Part shown: positions 39,355 to 47,550 of the stretch, one piece after another
Layout: every line of letters starts with the position of its first letter
Position numbering within the stretch: position 1 is the stretch's first letter
DNA from: an uncultured Ilumatobacter sp.
GTDB lineage: Bacteria > Actinomycetota > Acidimicrobiia > Acidimicrobiales > Ilumatobacteraceae
DNA: 64,000 nt
Direction: 5' to 3'
NCBI GenBank assembly: GCA_938091165.1
Contig: CALKNK010000016.1
Span: forward strand, 124,001 to 188,000
The notes under the pieces: model-generated
What the model was told of the DNA's origin: nothing
Databases searched by the model: none
What the model saw: only the letters and a program-made list of their open reading frames with translations
Program-made: the position numbers and the translations under genes

Positions 39355-39857
39355 AATTGGCCCTGATCTTCCGGTTGCTCTGATCCATTCTGAATGCACT
39401 GGCCACAGACGCCCTCGAGGGCGAAGTGTCCCGGCTCCAACGTGAAGCCGATCGCATCGCGAGCTTCGGAAACAAACCGCCCGACTGCGTCGGCAGGCAC
39501 CGAGGTAATTCCCCCGCAATCTCGGCACACTGCGACCAGCCCGTGGTCGCCACCCAGCCGGACGAGTGACGGTCCGTGCCCTGCGTGTACGTGCGTGACA
39601 ATGCCGCGGTCGGATAACACACTGATCGTGCGATACACAGTTGCCTCGTGGATGCCTGCGGCCTCAGCTTGCGCGAGGGTCGTCAGCTCCCCAGCATCAA
39701 TGGGGCCGCCGTGTCGCAGGAGCGCCGTCAGTACCGCAACCCGCGGCCCCGTCGCCCGACAGTTGTGTGTCCGCAGAATTGCCTGGGCGTCTCCGATCGT
39801 CCAGCCGTCAACCGTTTCAACGTCAAGCCGGGTCACTGACTCGTCGTTCGCATCCAT
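39351..39857 (-). CDS. Fur-family metalloregulator, probably Zur
   Basis: 168 residues from ATG 39857. The winged-helix part has N-C-R-A-T-G-P-R-V-A-V-L, H-E-A-T-V-Y-R-T-I-S-V-L-S-D-R-G-I-V. The dimerisation domain has G-D-H-G-L-V-A-V-C-R-D-C and V-C-G-Q-C, the CX2C pair of structural zinc sites. Zur identity is inferred from its place directly after znuACB. It probably represses that importer when zinc is sufficient. TAGTCT ends 6 nt before the ATG, so it has its own leaderless promoter despite lying only 54 bp from znuB. It is followed, with overlap, by phzF. Confidence 0.87.
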   Translation of the reverse strand: MDANDESVTRLDVETVDGWTIGDAQAILRTHNCRATGPRVAVLTALLRHGGPIDAGELTTLAQAEAAGIHEATVYRTISVLSDRGIVTHVHAGHGPSLVRLGGDHGLVAVCRDCGGITSVPADAVGRFVSEARDAIGFTLEPGHFALEGVCGQCIQNGSEQPEDQGQL

Positions 39858-39863
39858 CAATCG

Positions 39864-39869
39864 AGACTA
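39864..39869 (-). promoter_or_regulatory. Predicted -10 box (TAGTCT) of the Fur/Zur-like gene
   Basis: Minus-strand TAGTCT ends 6 nt before the ATG at 39857, inside the short gap after znuB. Confidence 0.45.
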
Positions 39870-39911
39870 CTAACAGACGGTGAGCGGCTAGCACTAACCC
39901 GGTGGCGCACA

Positions 39912-40784
39912 TCAGTGAGCGTGCCCGACACCGGCGGCGCGTTGACGGAATGAGCCGCCTGCAACAAATGCCAGCACGAAAAACGCCGCTGCGGTCAGCA
40001 CGATCGTAGGTCCCGACGCGACATCAAGGTGGTAGCTGGCGTTCATCCCGACAAACCCGCTGACAGCTCCGACCAATCCTGCCAGGATAAGCATTCGGGC
40101 GAAGCTGTCAGTCAGCATCCGCGCCACCACCGCAGGAATGACCAAGTTCGCAGCGACCAGCGTGACACCCATGACGTTCATCGTCGACAGCACCGTGGCA
40201 GACAACAACACCATCAGAAGTGCATCGACCACGCTGGTCCGCACACCCGTGGCCCGCGCCACTTCGGCGTCGAAGGTCGTGAACAACAGCTGGCGATAAC
40301 CAATGAATATGAACGCCAATGCACCGAGCGAAACACCGACGATCAACCACACATCTGCCCAAGTGACGCCGAGCACGTTCCCGAAGAGCAACGCATCGGC
40401 ATTCCGACCTGGTGACCCGTACAGCTGGACAATCGCAAGGCCGAAAGCGAACGCCGCAGTAGTCACAACACCGATCGCCGCATCCGATCCGATCGGTCGG
40501 CGCCGCACGATGCCACCAATGGCCAGCGCTGTCAACACACCCCACGCCCCAGCGCCGAGGAACAGGTTGATCCCGAGCAAACCCGCCACTGCATATCCGC
40601 CGAAAATGGAGTGGGAGAGTCCGTGGCCGATGTAGCTCATATTCCGCAACACGACGTAGCAGCCAACGACTCCGCAGAGCGCGCCTGCAAGCGTCGCCAC
40701 GAGCACACCGTTGCGGAAGAACTCGAACTCGAACGGCTTGAACAGGTCGATTGCCACGAGGCCTGACTGTGCCACCGAGTTCAT
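39912..40784 (-). CDS. znuB: Zinc/manganese ABC transporter permease
   Basis: 290 residues with about eight membrane helices of the ABC-3 family. Seen are G-V-V-G-C-Y-V-V-L-R-N-M-S-Y-I-G-H-G-L-S-H-S-I-F-G-G at the N-terminal side (typical R-x-M-x-x-x-G-x-x-x-S-H), and D-A-E-V-A-R-A-T-G-V in the cytoplasmic coupling loop. A C-terminal H-A-H tail is present. It forms the membrane channel with the ATPase encoded immediately upstream; the two genes overlap by 4 bp. Confidence 0.92.
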   Translation of the reverse strand: MNSVAQSGLVAIDLFKPFEFEFFRNGVLVATLAGALCGVVGCYVVLRNMSYIGHGLSHSIFGGYAVAGLLGINLFLGAGAWGVLTALAIGGIVRRRPIGSDAAIGVVTTAAFAFGLAIVQLYGSPGRNADALLFGNVLGVTWADVWLIVGVSLGALAFIFIGYRQLLFTTFDAEVARATGVRTSVVDALLMVLLSATVLSTMNVMGVTLVAANLVIPAVVARMLTDSFARMLILAGLVGAVSGFVGMNASYHLDVASGPTIVLTAAAFFVLAFVAGGSFRQRAAGVGHAH

Positions 40785-41605
40785 GCAGTTGCCCCGTCAG
40801 AGTCACCGACGACACCGAGCGGCGAGTCAACGACGACGCGCATTCCACCGTGCTCGAGGATGTGCATCGGCGAACCGTAGGTCCGTTCAAGGACGTCTGG
40901 AACTAGCACTTCCTCGGGAGAGCCGGCCCCGATAACACGCTTGTTCAGGCATACGATCTTCGGCAAATGCGCTGCGATACCGTTCAAATCGTGGGTTGTC
41001 AACACGATCGTCAGACCCTGCTGGTTGAGCTCATTAAGCAGATGTAAGACGTCGTGACGGGTGCGGACGTCTAACCCGGAAGTCGGCTCGTCAAGAAAGA
41101 TGACCTCGGCCTTCGTGAACAAGGCTCGTGCGAGAAAGACACGCTGCTGCTGTCCGCCCGAGAGGTCGCGAATATGGCGGTGGCCGAGGCCCGCTAGGCC
41201 AAGCCGTTCGAGCACCTCACAAATTTCAACACGTTCAGCACGGGTGATCCACGGAGTTCGCCAGCCACGAGCACGAGCCATTCCAACGCATTCGGCAACG
41301 GTGACCGGAAAGCTCCAATCGATCTGCTCTACCTGAGGTACTAAACCCACGGTCAGACCAGATCTCTTCTTGACGGTCCCGGCAGATGGGGCAACCGTGC
41401 CAAGCAACGCCTTGAGCAGCGTGGACTTACCCGACCCCGAGGGTCCGACGATGCCGACCAAATCACTGTCAGCAATTGACAAGGCCACATCTGTCAGCAC
41501 CTCACCCACGCCGTAGTCGACACTCAACTGTGCCGCTTCGATTATGACTGTCCCCGGTTTGATTGCCCCGACTGTAAAAGTCTGGCTCGCTGGCAGCCCG
41601 ATCAT
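40781..41605 (-). CDS. znuC: Zinc/manganese ABC transporter ATP-binding protein
   Basis: 274 residues. Walker A G-P-S-G-S-G-K-S-T near residue 56, Q-loop V-P-Q-V-E-Q-I-D-W, signature L-S-G-G-Q-Q-Q-R-V near 145, Walker B V-I-F-L-D-E-P-T-S-G-L-D and the H-loop T-T-H-D-L-N are all intact. The V-E-Q-I-D-W-x-F-P-V-T-V segment is characteristic of the metal-uptake group. It powers import by ZnuB. It overlaps both the substrate-binding protein gene (4 bp) and the permease gene (4 bp). Confidence 0.93.
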   Translation of the reverse strand: MIGLPASQTFTVGAIKPGTVIIEAAQLSVDYGVGEVLTDVALSIADSDLVGIVGPSGSGKSTLLKALLGTVAPSAGTVKKRSGLTVGLVPQVEQIDWSFPVTVAECVGMARARGWRTPWITRAERVEICEVLERLGLAGLGHRHIRDLSGGQQQRVFLARALFTKAEVIFLDEPTSGLDVRTRHDVLHLLNELNQQGLTIVLTTHDLNGIAAHLPKIVCLNKRVIGAGSPEEVLVPDVLERTYGSPMHILEHGGMRVVVDSPLGVVGDSDGATA

Positions 41606-42624
41606 TGAGGGTAGGTCGCTTCGTCAGTCACCACATTCCGGAGTTCGAACGCTGCGAGCGTCGCAGAGTCGCCGCCGAGCGCATCGGTCATCGTCACAAA
41701 GTTGAACTTCATCAAGCCGAGCCAGGAATGCTCGACAGCACCGGGCTCGCCAGGCAGATCGTCATCCCGAAGGTCATCGACATACACCGCCCCGGTCTCG
41801 TTGGCGATCTGCTCTAGGATGGGCGAAGGAAATACCTCCGAGCCGAACACCGCAGGAACCTTCTCGGCGTCGATCTGCTCGATCAGGTCGATGACGTCAC
41901 CTGCGGTGGGCTCACCGAAATCGGACGGCTGCACGGCACCGACGACGGTCCACCCGTAGGTGTCGGCAAAGTAGGCGTATGCGTCGTGGTACGTGACGAG
42001 CTTGCGTTGATCGACTGGAATCGTTTCGAACGTCGCTGCGATGACCTCATCGAACTCGTCGACGAGGGAGCTGAATGCTGCAAAATTAGTGTCGTAGAAC
42101 GACTCACCGTTGGGATCGACGTCAACCATGGTGTCGCGGATCAAACCGGCGTAAACCTTGACCAGGGTCGGATCGGTCCAGAGGTGCGGATTGGGTTTTC
42201 CATCGGATTCAGGAAATGAGAAGTCGTACTTGTATTGGTCAGGGCGAATCGTCTCGTCGCCCAGCTCGACGAGTGGAACGTCATCGGCAAGGTTGGCTTC
42301 GGCGAGTTCCTTTGTGGGTTCTTCCAGCTGCAAACCATTGATAAATACGACGTCGGCAGTGCTTAGTAGTTCAGCCGCCGAGGGAGGTGGCTCGAAGGTA
42401 TGCGAGTTAGTTCCCTCGGGCACCAGGCCAACGATTTTTGCTCGATCACCGATGATGTTGGCTGCGATCGAAGTAATAGGTGCGACCGTCGTGACCACCA
42501 GGAGCCGATCGTCAGAGGGCTCATTAGACGACAAGTCGGAACCCTCGCCGCCGCCACAAGAGACAGCAACGAGACTCGCAAGCACAGCGAGAGATGTGAA
42601 ACGAAATGAAAGAAGTCTGGACAC
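41602..42624 (-). CDS. znuA: Zinc/manganese-binding lipoprotein (ZnuA/TroA family)
   Basis: 340 residues starting at GTG 42624. The signal peptide ends in the lipobox A-V-S-C (Cys23). Metal ligands of the cluster A-I family are visible: His75 in G-T-N-S-H-T-F-E-P, His147 in N-P-H-L-W, His213 in T-Y-H-D-A-Y and an acidic residue near 287-289. The His/Asp-rich loop that marks many zinc-specific ZnuA proteins is absent, so manganese cannot be excluded; the Zur-like neighbour favours zinc. A TAACTT box ends 7 nt before the GTG. First gene of znuA-znuC-znuB. Confidence 0.9.
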   Translation of the reverse strand: MSRLLSFRFTSLAVLASLVAVSCGGGEGSDLSSNEPSDDRLLVVTTVAPITSIAANIIGDRAKIVGLVPEGTNSHTFEPPPSAAELLSTADVVFINGLQLEEPTKELAEANLADDVPLVELGDETIRPDQYKYDFSFPESDGKPNPHLWTDPTLVKVYAGLIRDTMVDVDPNGESFYDTNFAAFSSLVDEFDEVIAATFETIPVDQRKLVTYHDAYAYFADTYGWTVVGAVQPSDFGEPTAGDVIDLIEQIDAEKVPAVFGSEVFPSPILEQIANETGAVYVDDLRDDDLPGEPGAVEHSWLGLMKFNFVTMTDALGGDSATLAAFELRNVVTDEATYPQ

Positions 42625-42631
42625 GGACTAA

Positions 42632-42637
42632 AAGTTA
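42632..42637 (-). promoter_or_regulatory. Predicted -10 box (TAACTT) of znuA
   Basis: Minus-strand TAACTT ends 7 nt before the GTG at 42624. I could not find a convincing Zur palindrome around it. Confidence 0.45.
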
Positions 42638-42746
42638 GATGCGACCTGCTCGCAACACGATGTCGTTCTCCAGAAATTCGCGTGAAATGTGACCGCCCAA
42701 CGCAATCAGGCTCCATCAGGTGCGGGATTGAGAGCGGATGTAGATT

Positions 42747-42752
42747 TAAGTT
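42747..42752 (+). promoter_or_regulatory. Predicted -10 box (TAAGTT) of the oxidoreductase cluster
   Basis: TAAGTT ends 6 nt before the ATG at 42759; this would be the main promoter of the four-gene cluster 42759-47545. TAGATT just upstream is a weaker alternative. Confidence 0.4.
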
Positions 42753-42758
42753 GTTCTT

Positions 42759-44327
42759 ATGACCATCGCACAGCCCGACACCACCGATCTGGACGTCACT
42801 TCTATCCGCCACGACGACCACGGATTCCGCCTTCTTACAGGCCCGCTTACCGACGACAAGGCGGCAGAGGCGCTCGATTTTGCGGCATCCGGCGGCGCCG
42901 TGCTCGTAGCTCCCGAGCCGGGCGACACCGTTGCTGCAGAGCTCTGCGGTGTGCGGGTTGAAGCAGCGTTCTCCCGTGCCGAGTGGTTCGTCACACTGGC
43001 CGACCGCCCTGAAGCCGTTCGCCTTGACGGAGAGGTGCCAATTTTCAGCACCCTCCGCACGCTTACCGTCATCGGAAGCGACACAGCGATTGCAGCCACG
43101 ACAAGTGTTCAGTTCCAACATGAGCCGACCATCACCGTTCGGCGCATCGGGAGCGGCTGCATCGTTGGGTCCGGCGTCACCGACCTCAACGCACTCCAGC
43201 AGCATCGCACGCTCGGCCCCTACGTTGCTCGACTCCTCCGTCCAGCTTTCGCGACCAACACACCAACACTCGGCCTCGCCGTCATCGGGTACGGCCCATT
43301 CGGCGGCATGGGCTACCTCCATGGCCTCGCAGCCACCGAGACCGAAGGGCTTGCCTTCACCGCAGCGGCTGACAATTCGCCAGATCGCATCGAAGCCGCA
43401 CGTCTCGACTTCCCTGATCTGATCGGGCATGATTCTGCCACATCACTGGCCAAAGACGACGCCGTCGACGTCGCCGTGATTGCCACGCCCCCGAGCTTCC
43501 ATGCCGAGCTAGCTATCGAACTCCTCCGTGCCGGCAAGCACGTCGTCATGGAAAAGCCGATGGCGATCACACGAGCTGATGCAGATCAGGTCATCGCTAC
43601 CGCCATCGAGCATGACCGGACTGTGACAGTGCACCAGAGCCGGCGATGGGACACAGATTTTCTTGCCGTCCAGCGCCTGATGCGTAGCGGTGAGCTAGGC
43701 GAGGTGTTCAATATCGAGACCTTTGTGGGCGGGTTTGAACATCCGTGCCGGGCCTGGCATTCGGAGGACTCCATTTCTGGTGGCGCCGTTTACGACTGGG
43801 GTTCTCACCACGTCGATTGGATCAACCAGCTCTACGGCAGCGCCCCGAGTCGGGTCCTGTGCACCACTCACACTCGGGTCTGGCATGATACGACGAACGT
43901 TGATCAACTGTCGTTGTGGATGCAGTGGGCCGACGGCCGAGAAGCTACTTTCCGCCAGAGTGACGTGTGCGCAATTCGCCGTCCCAAGTTCCACATCGAA
44001 GGCACGGCAGCGACGGTCGAGGGACACTATCGGCCGCTCCGCACAGACGCTGTGGTACCCGGACGAGGCCACCTTGAACACAACTCCCACCATGCTGAAG
44101 CGCCTGTCGAGTTGACCGTCGGCCGCTACGACGGCGAGCACGGCATCGTCACCTCCCAGGTCCGGCCGGCACCCAATCAGGGTTGGGGCTTTCACCGCAA
44201 CCTTGCCGACCACCTTCTGCTCGGCGAGTCGCTTGCGGTCGAACCGGAACAGTCGCGCGATGTTGTCGCAGTGCTCGAAGCAGCCCATCGTTCGGGCAAT
44301 GAGGGCGGATCCCTCATCGAACTCTAA
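42759..44327 (+). CDS. Gfo/Idh/MocA oxidoreductase with N-terminal glutamine-amidotransferase-like (ThuA-like) domain
   Basis: 522 residues, long for this family. Residues 1-160 resemble a class I glutamine-amidotransferase-like or ThuA fold (G-G-A-V-L-V-A-P-E-P-G-D near 46-56, a short strand-helix pattern and G-S-G-C-I-V-G-S-G-V near 131-140) without a clear catalytic triad. Residues 170-520 are a complete Gfo/Idh/MocA oxidoreductase: dinucleotide motif V-I-G-Y-G-P-F-G, D-V-A-V-I-A-T-P-P-S-F-H, G-K-H-V-V-M-E-K-P-M-A and Y-D-W-G-S-H-H-V-D-W. ThuA and Gfo/Idh proteins often co-occur in sugar catabolism, which suggests an NAD(P)-dependent sugar or inositol-type oxidation. First of four packed genes. 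Confidence 0.78.
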   Translation: MTIAQPDTTDLDVTSIRHDDHGFRLLTGPLTDDKAAEALDFAASGGAVLVAPEPGDTVAAELCGVRVEAAFSRAEWFVTLADRPEAVRLDGEVPIFSTLRTLTVIGSDTAIAATTSVQFQHEPTITVRRIGSGCIVGSGVTDLNALQQHRTLGPYVARLLRPAFATNTPTLGLAVIGYGPFGGMGYLHGLAATETEGLAFTAAADNSPDRIEAARLDFPDLIGHDSATSLAKDDAVDVAVIATPPSFHAELAIELLRAGKHVVMEKPMAITRADADQVIATAIEHDRTVTVHQSRRWDTDFLAVQRLMRSGELGEVFNIETFVGGFEHPCRAWHSEDSISGGAVYDWGSHHVDWINQLYGSAPSRVLCTTHTRVWHDTTNVDQLSLWMQWADGREATFRQSDVCAIRRPKFHIEGTAATVEGHYRPLRTDAVVPGRGHLEHNSHHAEAPVELTVGRYDGEHGIVTSQVRPAPNQGWGFHRNLADHLLLGESLAVEPEQSRDVVAVLEAAHRSGNEGGSLIEL

Positions 44328-44370
44328 AGATGCGGCACATCACGAGTCGCTGCGCGTTGTTGCGGTCGGC

Positions 44371-45336
44371 ATGATCGGGATCGGCGTCATCGGCGCGGGA
44401 TCGATGGTTGCGCGCCTGTCCGTGCTGCCTGCAATCAGTGCCAGCACTCGAGCGAGACTCGCTGCCGCTTCGTCGTTGAGCACCCCACCATCGTCCGTCT
44501 GGTCTGATGTGTCTGTCGCCGACTATCAAGCGGTCCTCGATCACCCAGACGTTGACGCCGTGTACATCCCGCTGCCAAACGCCATGCACGAGGAGTGGAC
44601 AATCAAGGCCGCGGCCGCAGGCAAGCATGTTCTCTGCGAGAAGCCGATCGCGGCGAGCGTGCAGACCGCAGAGCGGATGCGAGAGGCATGCGACGATGCA
44701 GGGGTTCTGCTCGCCGAAGCGTGGATGACACCCTTCGACCCCCGATGGGCAGAAGTGATGCGTCTTGCCGCCACTGGACTGGTCGGCGCCATCAGCGAAG
44801 TTCGCTCGACCTTCACGTTTACGATTGGACCTGAGGCGAGCGACAACTACCGATGGGACCCGGCACAGGGTGGCGGTGCCCTACTTGACGTCGGCATCTA
44901 CTGTCTCGGGCCCGCCGTCCAGCTTTGGGGGCCGAAGCCGTCGCACATCGACGCTTCGATAACGCCTGCTGCGCTTCGTGGAAGCGGCGGCGTTGATGCG
45001 GCAACCACTGCGATACTTCGGTGGGGCGAGAATCGATCCGCCCGCATTAATTGCTCGTTCATCGATGACGAGAAACAGCGCATAGAGCTCATCGGTTCAG
45101 GCGGCGTGTTGCTTCTTGAAGGCGACGCCCACACCGGTGGAATCAAGGCAAAGCAGATCATCTTGCGCTCGAACAACGGAACAACCTCGACGATCAACGT
45201 GGCCGCCGCTGATCCGTACCTCGCCATGGTCGACGCCTTCGCCGCGGCTGTTGCTGAGGAAGAGCCGTGGGAGCGTTCCCTTGCGGACAGCCTCGACATG
45301 TTGGGCCTGATCGAGACAATCCTGGAGGGTTCATGA
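44371..45336 (+). CDS. Gfo/Idh/MocA-family oxidoreductase
   Basis: 321 residues from ATG 44371. The nucleotide-binding motif G-I-G-V-I-G-A-G-S-M opens the protein, followed by V-D-A-V-Y-I-P-L-P-N-A-M-H and the family motif G-K-H-V-L-C-E-K-P-I-A. The C-terminal domain has W-D-P-A-Q-G-G-G-A-L-L-D-V-G-I-Y. The frame is open further upstream, into the preceding gene, but those residues are not conserved. It is a second, shorter dehydrogenase next to the first, suggesting consecutive or heteromeric oxidation steps. Its stop overlaps the hydrolase start by 4 bp. Confidence 0.86.
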   Translation: MIGIGVIGAGSMVARLSVLPAISASTRARLAAASSLSTPPSSVWSDVSVADYQAVLDHPDVDAVYIPLPNAMHEEWTIKAAAAGKHVLCEKPIAASVQTAERMREACDDAGVLLAEAWMTPFDPRWAEVMRLAATGLVGAISEVRSTFTFTIGPEASDNYRWDPAQGGGALLDVGIYCLGPAVQLWGPKPSHIDASITPAALRGSGGVDAATTAILRWGENRSARINCSFIDDEKQRIELIGSGGVLLLEGDAHTGGIKAKQIILRSNNGTTSTINVAAADPYLAMVDAFAAAVAEEEPWERSLADSLDMLGLIETILEGS

Positions 45337-46220
45337 ACACCCTGCCCACAAGCCGCCCTACGCCACGCCATGAATGGCATCAGCTTGCAGCCAGCAGCAT
45401 CCATGCGGTCCACTGGGACCCCGCCGAGCCCTCGGCTCCACCCTGTCTTCTCGTCCACGGCCTCGCCTCTAACGCTCGCCTCTGGGACGGGGTCGGTTGG
45501 CGCCTTGCTCAAATGGGGCACCCGACTGTGGCGATTGATCAGCGCGGGCACGGCCAATCGTCGAAACCTGACGATGACTATGCGATGGAGACTGTCGCCA
45601 ACGAACTTCGCGAACTCATTGCTTTGTTGGATTGGACCGCACCGCTTATCGCCGGTCAGTCATGGGGCGCGAACGTTGTGCTCGAGTTTGCCCACCGACA
45701 CCCAGGTATTGCCCAATCAATAACGTGCGTCGACGGCGGTTTCATCCAACTGCAGGATCGTTTCCCAGTTTGGGAGGACGCAGCTGCCGCAATGGCGCCG
45801 CCAAAGTTGATCGGCACGCCCTTCGAACAGATGCAATCGTGGATGGCGTCATCGAACCCGGACTGGCCCGAGGAGGGACGGCTTGGCCAGCTCGCCAATT
45901 TCGAAGTTCGTGATGACGGCACCGTCGCTCCATGGCTTACGTTTGAACGACATCTGCAGGTACTTCGCGGACTGTGGGAGCACCAGCCGTCCGCTCTGTA
46001 CCCGGAAATCAACACCCCGCTGTTGATGGTTCCCGCCGACACCGGCGACGTTGCTTGGACATCGTCGAAACGCCAGGCCGTGGAGGATGCTATCGCTGCG
46101 CTCCCCCACGGTCGCGCCGAGTGGTTCAGCCCCGCCCATCATGACGTACACGCCCAGCACCCGGCCGAGGTGGCCGAGCTACTGCATCGCGCTTCCACGG
46201 AGGCAGACTTCTTCCCATGA
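45333..46220 (+). CDS. Alpha/beta-fold hydrolase
   Basis: 295 residues. Family landmarks are the oxyanion loop L-L-V-H-G-L-A-S-N, D-Q-R-G-H-G-Q-S near residue 69-76, the nucleophile elbow G-Q-S-W-G with Ser110, and the C-terminal catalytic histidine in the P-A-H-H-D-V-H-A-Q-H-P segment (His270 or His273). Likely an esterase, lactonase or amidase; the specific substrate is not readable. A GGAGG site lies 5 nt before the ATG, which overlaps the upstream stop (ATGA), and its own stop overlaps the next start (ATGA). In the context of two sugar-type dehydrogenases, lactone hydrolysis is a reasonable guess. Confidence 0.86.
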   Translation: MNTLPTSRPTPRHEWHQLAASSIHAVHWDPAEPSAPPCLLVHGLASNARLWDGVGWRLAQMGHPTVAIDQRGHGQSSKPDDDYAMETVANELRELIALLDWTAPLIAGQSWGANVVLEFAHRHPGIAQSITCVDGGFIQLQDRFPVWEDAAAAMAPPKLIGTPFEQMQSWMASSNPDWPEEGRLGQLANFEVRDDGTVAPWLTFERHLQVLRGLWEHQPSALYPEINTPLLMVPADTGDVAWTSSKRQAVEDAIAALPHGRAEWFSPAHHDVHAQHPAEVAELLHRASTEADFFP

Positions 46221-47545
46221 GCGCTCGATCAACTCCGTCCGTATCGTCCGCCGGGCTACCGCGGCTGCTCGTCATCATGGGCTCTGGTGAAACTGCGCCG
46301 ACTATGAAGGGTCCGCATCGCCAGGTGTTCGAGCAGCTTGCGGCGTCAACCGGCGGGGCTGTCGACGCCGTGCTCCTCGATACGCCTTTCGGCTTCCAGG
46401 AAAATGTCGACATCCTTGCGGCGAAAACCGCCGAGTACTTCACCGATGCCGTCAGCCGACACGTCGACATCGCCGGTCTGGCACGAACCGACCATAGCGA
46501 TGTCGTTGGGATTGAGACGGCTATAGCGAAAATCCGTGCGGCCGACTGGGTGTTTGCCGGCCCCGGTAGCCCGACTTTTGCGCTCCGCCAATGGACGGGC
46601 ACGCCAATTCCCGAGGCGATCGGCGCCAAGCTACGCGACGGAGGAGCTGTTGTCTTTTCGTCAGCTGCGGCACTGACTCTGGGACGCAAAACTATTCCGG
46701 TTTACGAGGTGTACAAGTCAGGCGCCGATCCGTATTGGGTTGACGGACTAGATCTGCTCACCGCCATCGGTCTCCCTGTCGTTGTGATCCCACACTACGA
46801 CAACAAGGAGGGCGGCAATCACGACACAAGCAAGTGTTACCTGGGCGAGCGGCGCCTATTGCTGCTTGAACCGGAACTCGATGATGATGTCTTCATCCTC
46901 GGCGTCGACGAACACACCGGCGTTATTATCGACCTTGACGCTCAAACGGCCAAAATAGTCGGCAAAGGCGGCATCACTCTCCGTAAAGATGCGGTTTCGA
47001 CCCGGATCGAATCCGGCGAGATCGTCTCATTTAGTAGGCTGCAGCGCGGCCCTTTCATCGAGGCATCCGGCGTTGCCCCGGTGTCCCCCGCAGAATTCAC
47101 CCCCAAGACTCCAGACACGTTGGCGGCAGACGGGATGGAGAGTCCATCGCTGACAGCCGACGCAACGCGTCTGGAAGCAGACTTTGATGCCGCCCTTGCT
47201 GCCCGGGATGCCGACGCCGCTGTCGCAGCCATTCTTTCTCTCGACAATGCGATGATCGAGTGGGGACGAGACACCCTGCAGGGCGATGAGATGGATCGAG
47301 CAAGAACGTCGCTCCGATCGATGATCGTACGGCTCGGGGCCGCGGCTGCCAGCGGCGTGCGCGACCCACGTCACGTCCTTGGACCAGTCGTTGAGGCAGC
47401 CCTCGCCGGGCGAGTGGCTGCCCGCGAAGCGAAGGCCTACTCGGTCAGCGACGCAATCCGCGACAATCTCGCCGATGCAGGTATCGAAGTTCGCGACACG
47501 CCTCAGGGCGCCGACTGGGTGATCGGCAAGTCGGCGAGCTTGTAA
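46217..47545 (+). CDS. S51-like (cyanophycinase-type) hydrolase fused to a cysteinyl-tRNA-synthetase-like C-terminal domain
   Basis: 442 residues in two parts. Residues 15-275 look like a peptidase S51/class I amidotransferase-like fold: V-I-M-G-S-G-E near 19-25, A-G-P-G-S-P-T near 114-120, the nucleophile-elbow-like F-S-S-A-A-A (Ser148/Ser149), I-P-H-Y-D near 191-195 and L-G-V-D-E-H-T-G near 228-235. Residues 320-440 match the end of bacterial cysteinyl-tRNA synthetases: a DALR-like helical bundle followed by R-x-x-A-R-E-A-K-A-Y-S-V-S-D-A-I-R-D-N-L and G-I-E-V-R-D-T-P-Q-G-A-D-W. No synthetase catalytic core (HIGH or KMSKS) is present. Activity unknown. Last gene of the cluster, converging on the peptide ABC importer. 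Confidence 0.75.
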   Translation: MSARSTPSVSSAGLPRLLVIMGSGETAPTMKGPHRQVFEQLAASTGGAVDAVLLDTPFGFQENVDILAAKTAEYFTDAVSRHVDIAGLARTDHSDVVGIETAIAKIRAADWVFAGPGSPTFALRQWTGTPIPEAIGAKLRDGGAVVFSSAAALTLGRKTIPVYEVYKSGADPYWVDGLDLLTAIGLPVVVIPHYDNKEGGNHDTSKCYLGERRLLLLEPELDDDVFILGVDEHTGVIIDLDAQTAKIVGKGGITLRKDAVSTRIESGEIVSFSRLQRGPFIEASGVAPVSPAEFTPKTPDTLAADGMESPSLTADATRLEADFDAALAARDADAAVAAILSLDNAMIEWGRDTLQGDEMDRARTSLRSMIVRLGAAAASGVRDPRHVLGPVVEAALAGRVAAREAKAYSVSDAIRDNLADAGIEVRDTPQGADWVIGKSASL

Positions 47546-47550
47546 CTTTT

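Noticed and set aside
42625..42758. Zur box in the znuA divergent region
   Set aside because: No near-palindromic AT-rich Zur-like site could be identified by eye.
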